A program made the position numbers and the translations under genes. 14,899 nucleotides of DNA from an uncultured Blautia sp. (GTDB lineage Bacteria; Bacillota; Clostridia; Lachnospirales; Lachnospiraceae), in contig CAKRYE010000048.1 of NCBI GenBank assembly GCA_934426285.1, positions 1 to 14,899 on the forward strand. The letters run 5' to 3'. The notes under the pieces were generated by a model that saw only the letters and a list, made by a program, of their open reading frames with translations, made no database searches and had not been told where the DNA came from. Of this stretch, positions 14,652 through 14,899 are shown piece by piece (position 1 is the first letter of the stretch; each line of letters starts with the position of its first letter).

Positions 14652-14899
14652 ATGAAAAAAACAATCATTACCGTAGTAGGAAACGACACAGTGGGGATTA
14701 TTGCAAAGGTTTGTACTTATCTTGCAGACAACAATGTAAATATTCTTGATATCTCCCAGACCATCGTACAGGGATATTTCAACATGATGATGGTAACAGA
14801 TGCCGGCAAATGTGAAAAAGACAACGGAGTTCTTGCCAAAGAACTGGAAGCCCTTGGAGATCAGATTGGCGTAGTGATTCGCTGCCAGCATGAAGATAT
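14652..14899 (+). CDS. UPF0237-type ACT-domain protein (partial, cut by window edge)
   Basis: 82 codons are present and the frame is open at the right edge. The product starts MKKTIITVVGNDTVGIIAKV and continues with NVNILDISQT and a QGYFNMMMV segment, the typical beta-alpha-beta pattern of a stand-alone ACT domain. Complete members are about 90 residues, so only a few are missing. ACT domains bind small ligands, often amino acids. The role of this family is not established; in many Firmicutes it precedes a PFL-like (UPF0210) gene, which would be expected just outside the window. The ATG at 14652 is 16 bp after the previous stop, with AAAGGA overlapping that gap. Confidence 0.9.
   Translation, partial: MKKTIITVVGNDTVGIIAKVCTYLADNNVNILDISQTIVQGYFNMMMVTDAGKCEKDNGVLAKELEALGDQIGVVIRCQHED

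Noticed and set aside
1..14899. CRISPR array, transposase, prophage, toxin-antitoxin or defence genes
   Set aside because: No regularly spaced repeats and no matching protein motifs were seen on either strand.

Overview
The window looks like chromosomal, mostly core DNA from a gut-type low-to-moderate GC Firmicute, most likely a member of the Lachnospiraceae (Clostridia). This is an inference from several things: near-consensus sigma-A promoters, strong AGGAGG-type ribosome binding sites, secreted proteins with Big_2 (Ig-like) repeats, a clostridial form of LysA, a PolA without 3'-5' proofreading residues, and an ACT-domain protein of the UPF0237 type at the right edge. I see no phage, plasmid, CRISPR, transposase or defence genes.

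Layout, left to right. A possible 3' tail of an upstream gene ends near position 52, followed by a two-way terminator. aroC (chorismate synthase) lies on the minus strand. It is divided from the next unit by a pair of divergent, nearly perfect promoters whose -35 boxes are only 15 bp apart. The plus-strand unit that follows holds a CorA-type metal transporter, a rhomboid-fold membrane protein without catalytic residues but with a C-terminal zinc knuckle, and lysA (diaminopimelate decarboxylase), closed by a strong terminator. Next come two secreted-protein genes that flank a minus-strand tRNA-Leu(CAA): a glycerophosphodiester phosphodiesterase carrying Big_2-like domains, and a compact GH5 glycoside hydrolase. 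ftsH follows with its own promoter, a tandem 11-bp repeat just upstream of it, and a terminator. The last block is a short zinc-finger, single-pass membrane protein (anti-sigma-like), polA, a roughly 165-bp palindromic repeat-like element inserted right at the polA stop, coaE, a WalJ/YycJ-type metallo-beta-lactamase-fold protein overlapping coaE, and the start of a UPF0237 ACT-domain gene cut by the window edge.

Functionally the window mixes amino-acid biosynthesis (aroC, lysA), metal transport, membrane protein quality control (ftsH and possibly the pseudo-rhomboid), DNA repair and replication (polA), CoA synthesis (coaE), and secreted or surface hydrolases. I did not find a multi-gene novel system. 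The observations that most deserve checking are the structured element at the end of polA, the zinc-finger pseudo-rhomboid, the operator-like 11-bp repeats at ftsH, and the orphan anti-sigma-like gene next to polA. No gene-free stretch exceeds 300 bases apart from the interval between the phosphodiesterase and GH5 genes, which holds a terminator, the tRNA and its promoter, and an AT-rich direct repeat.
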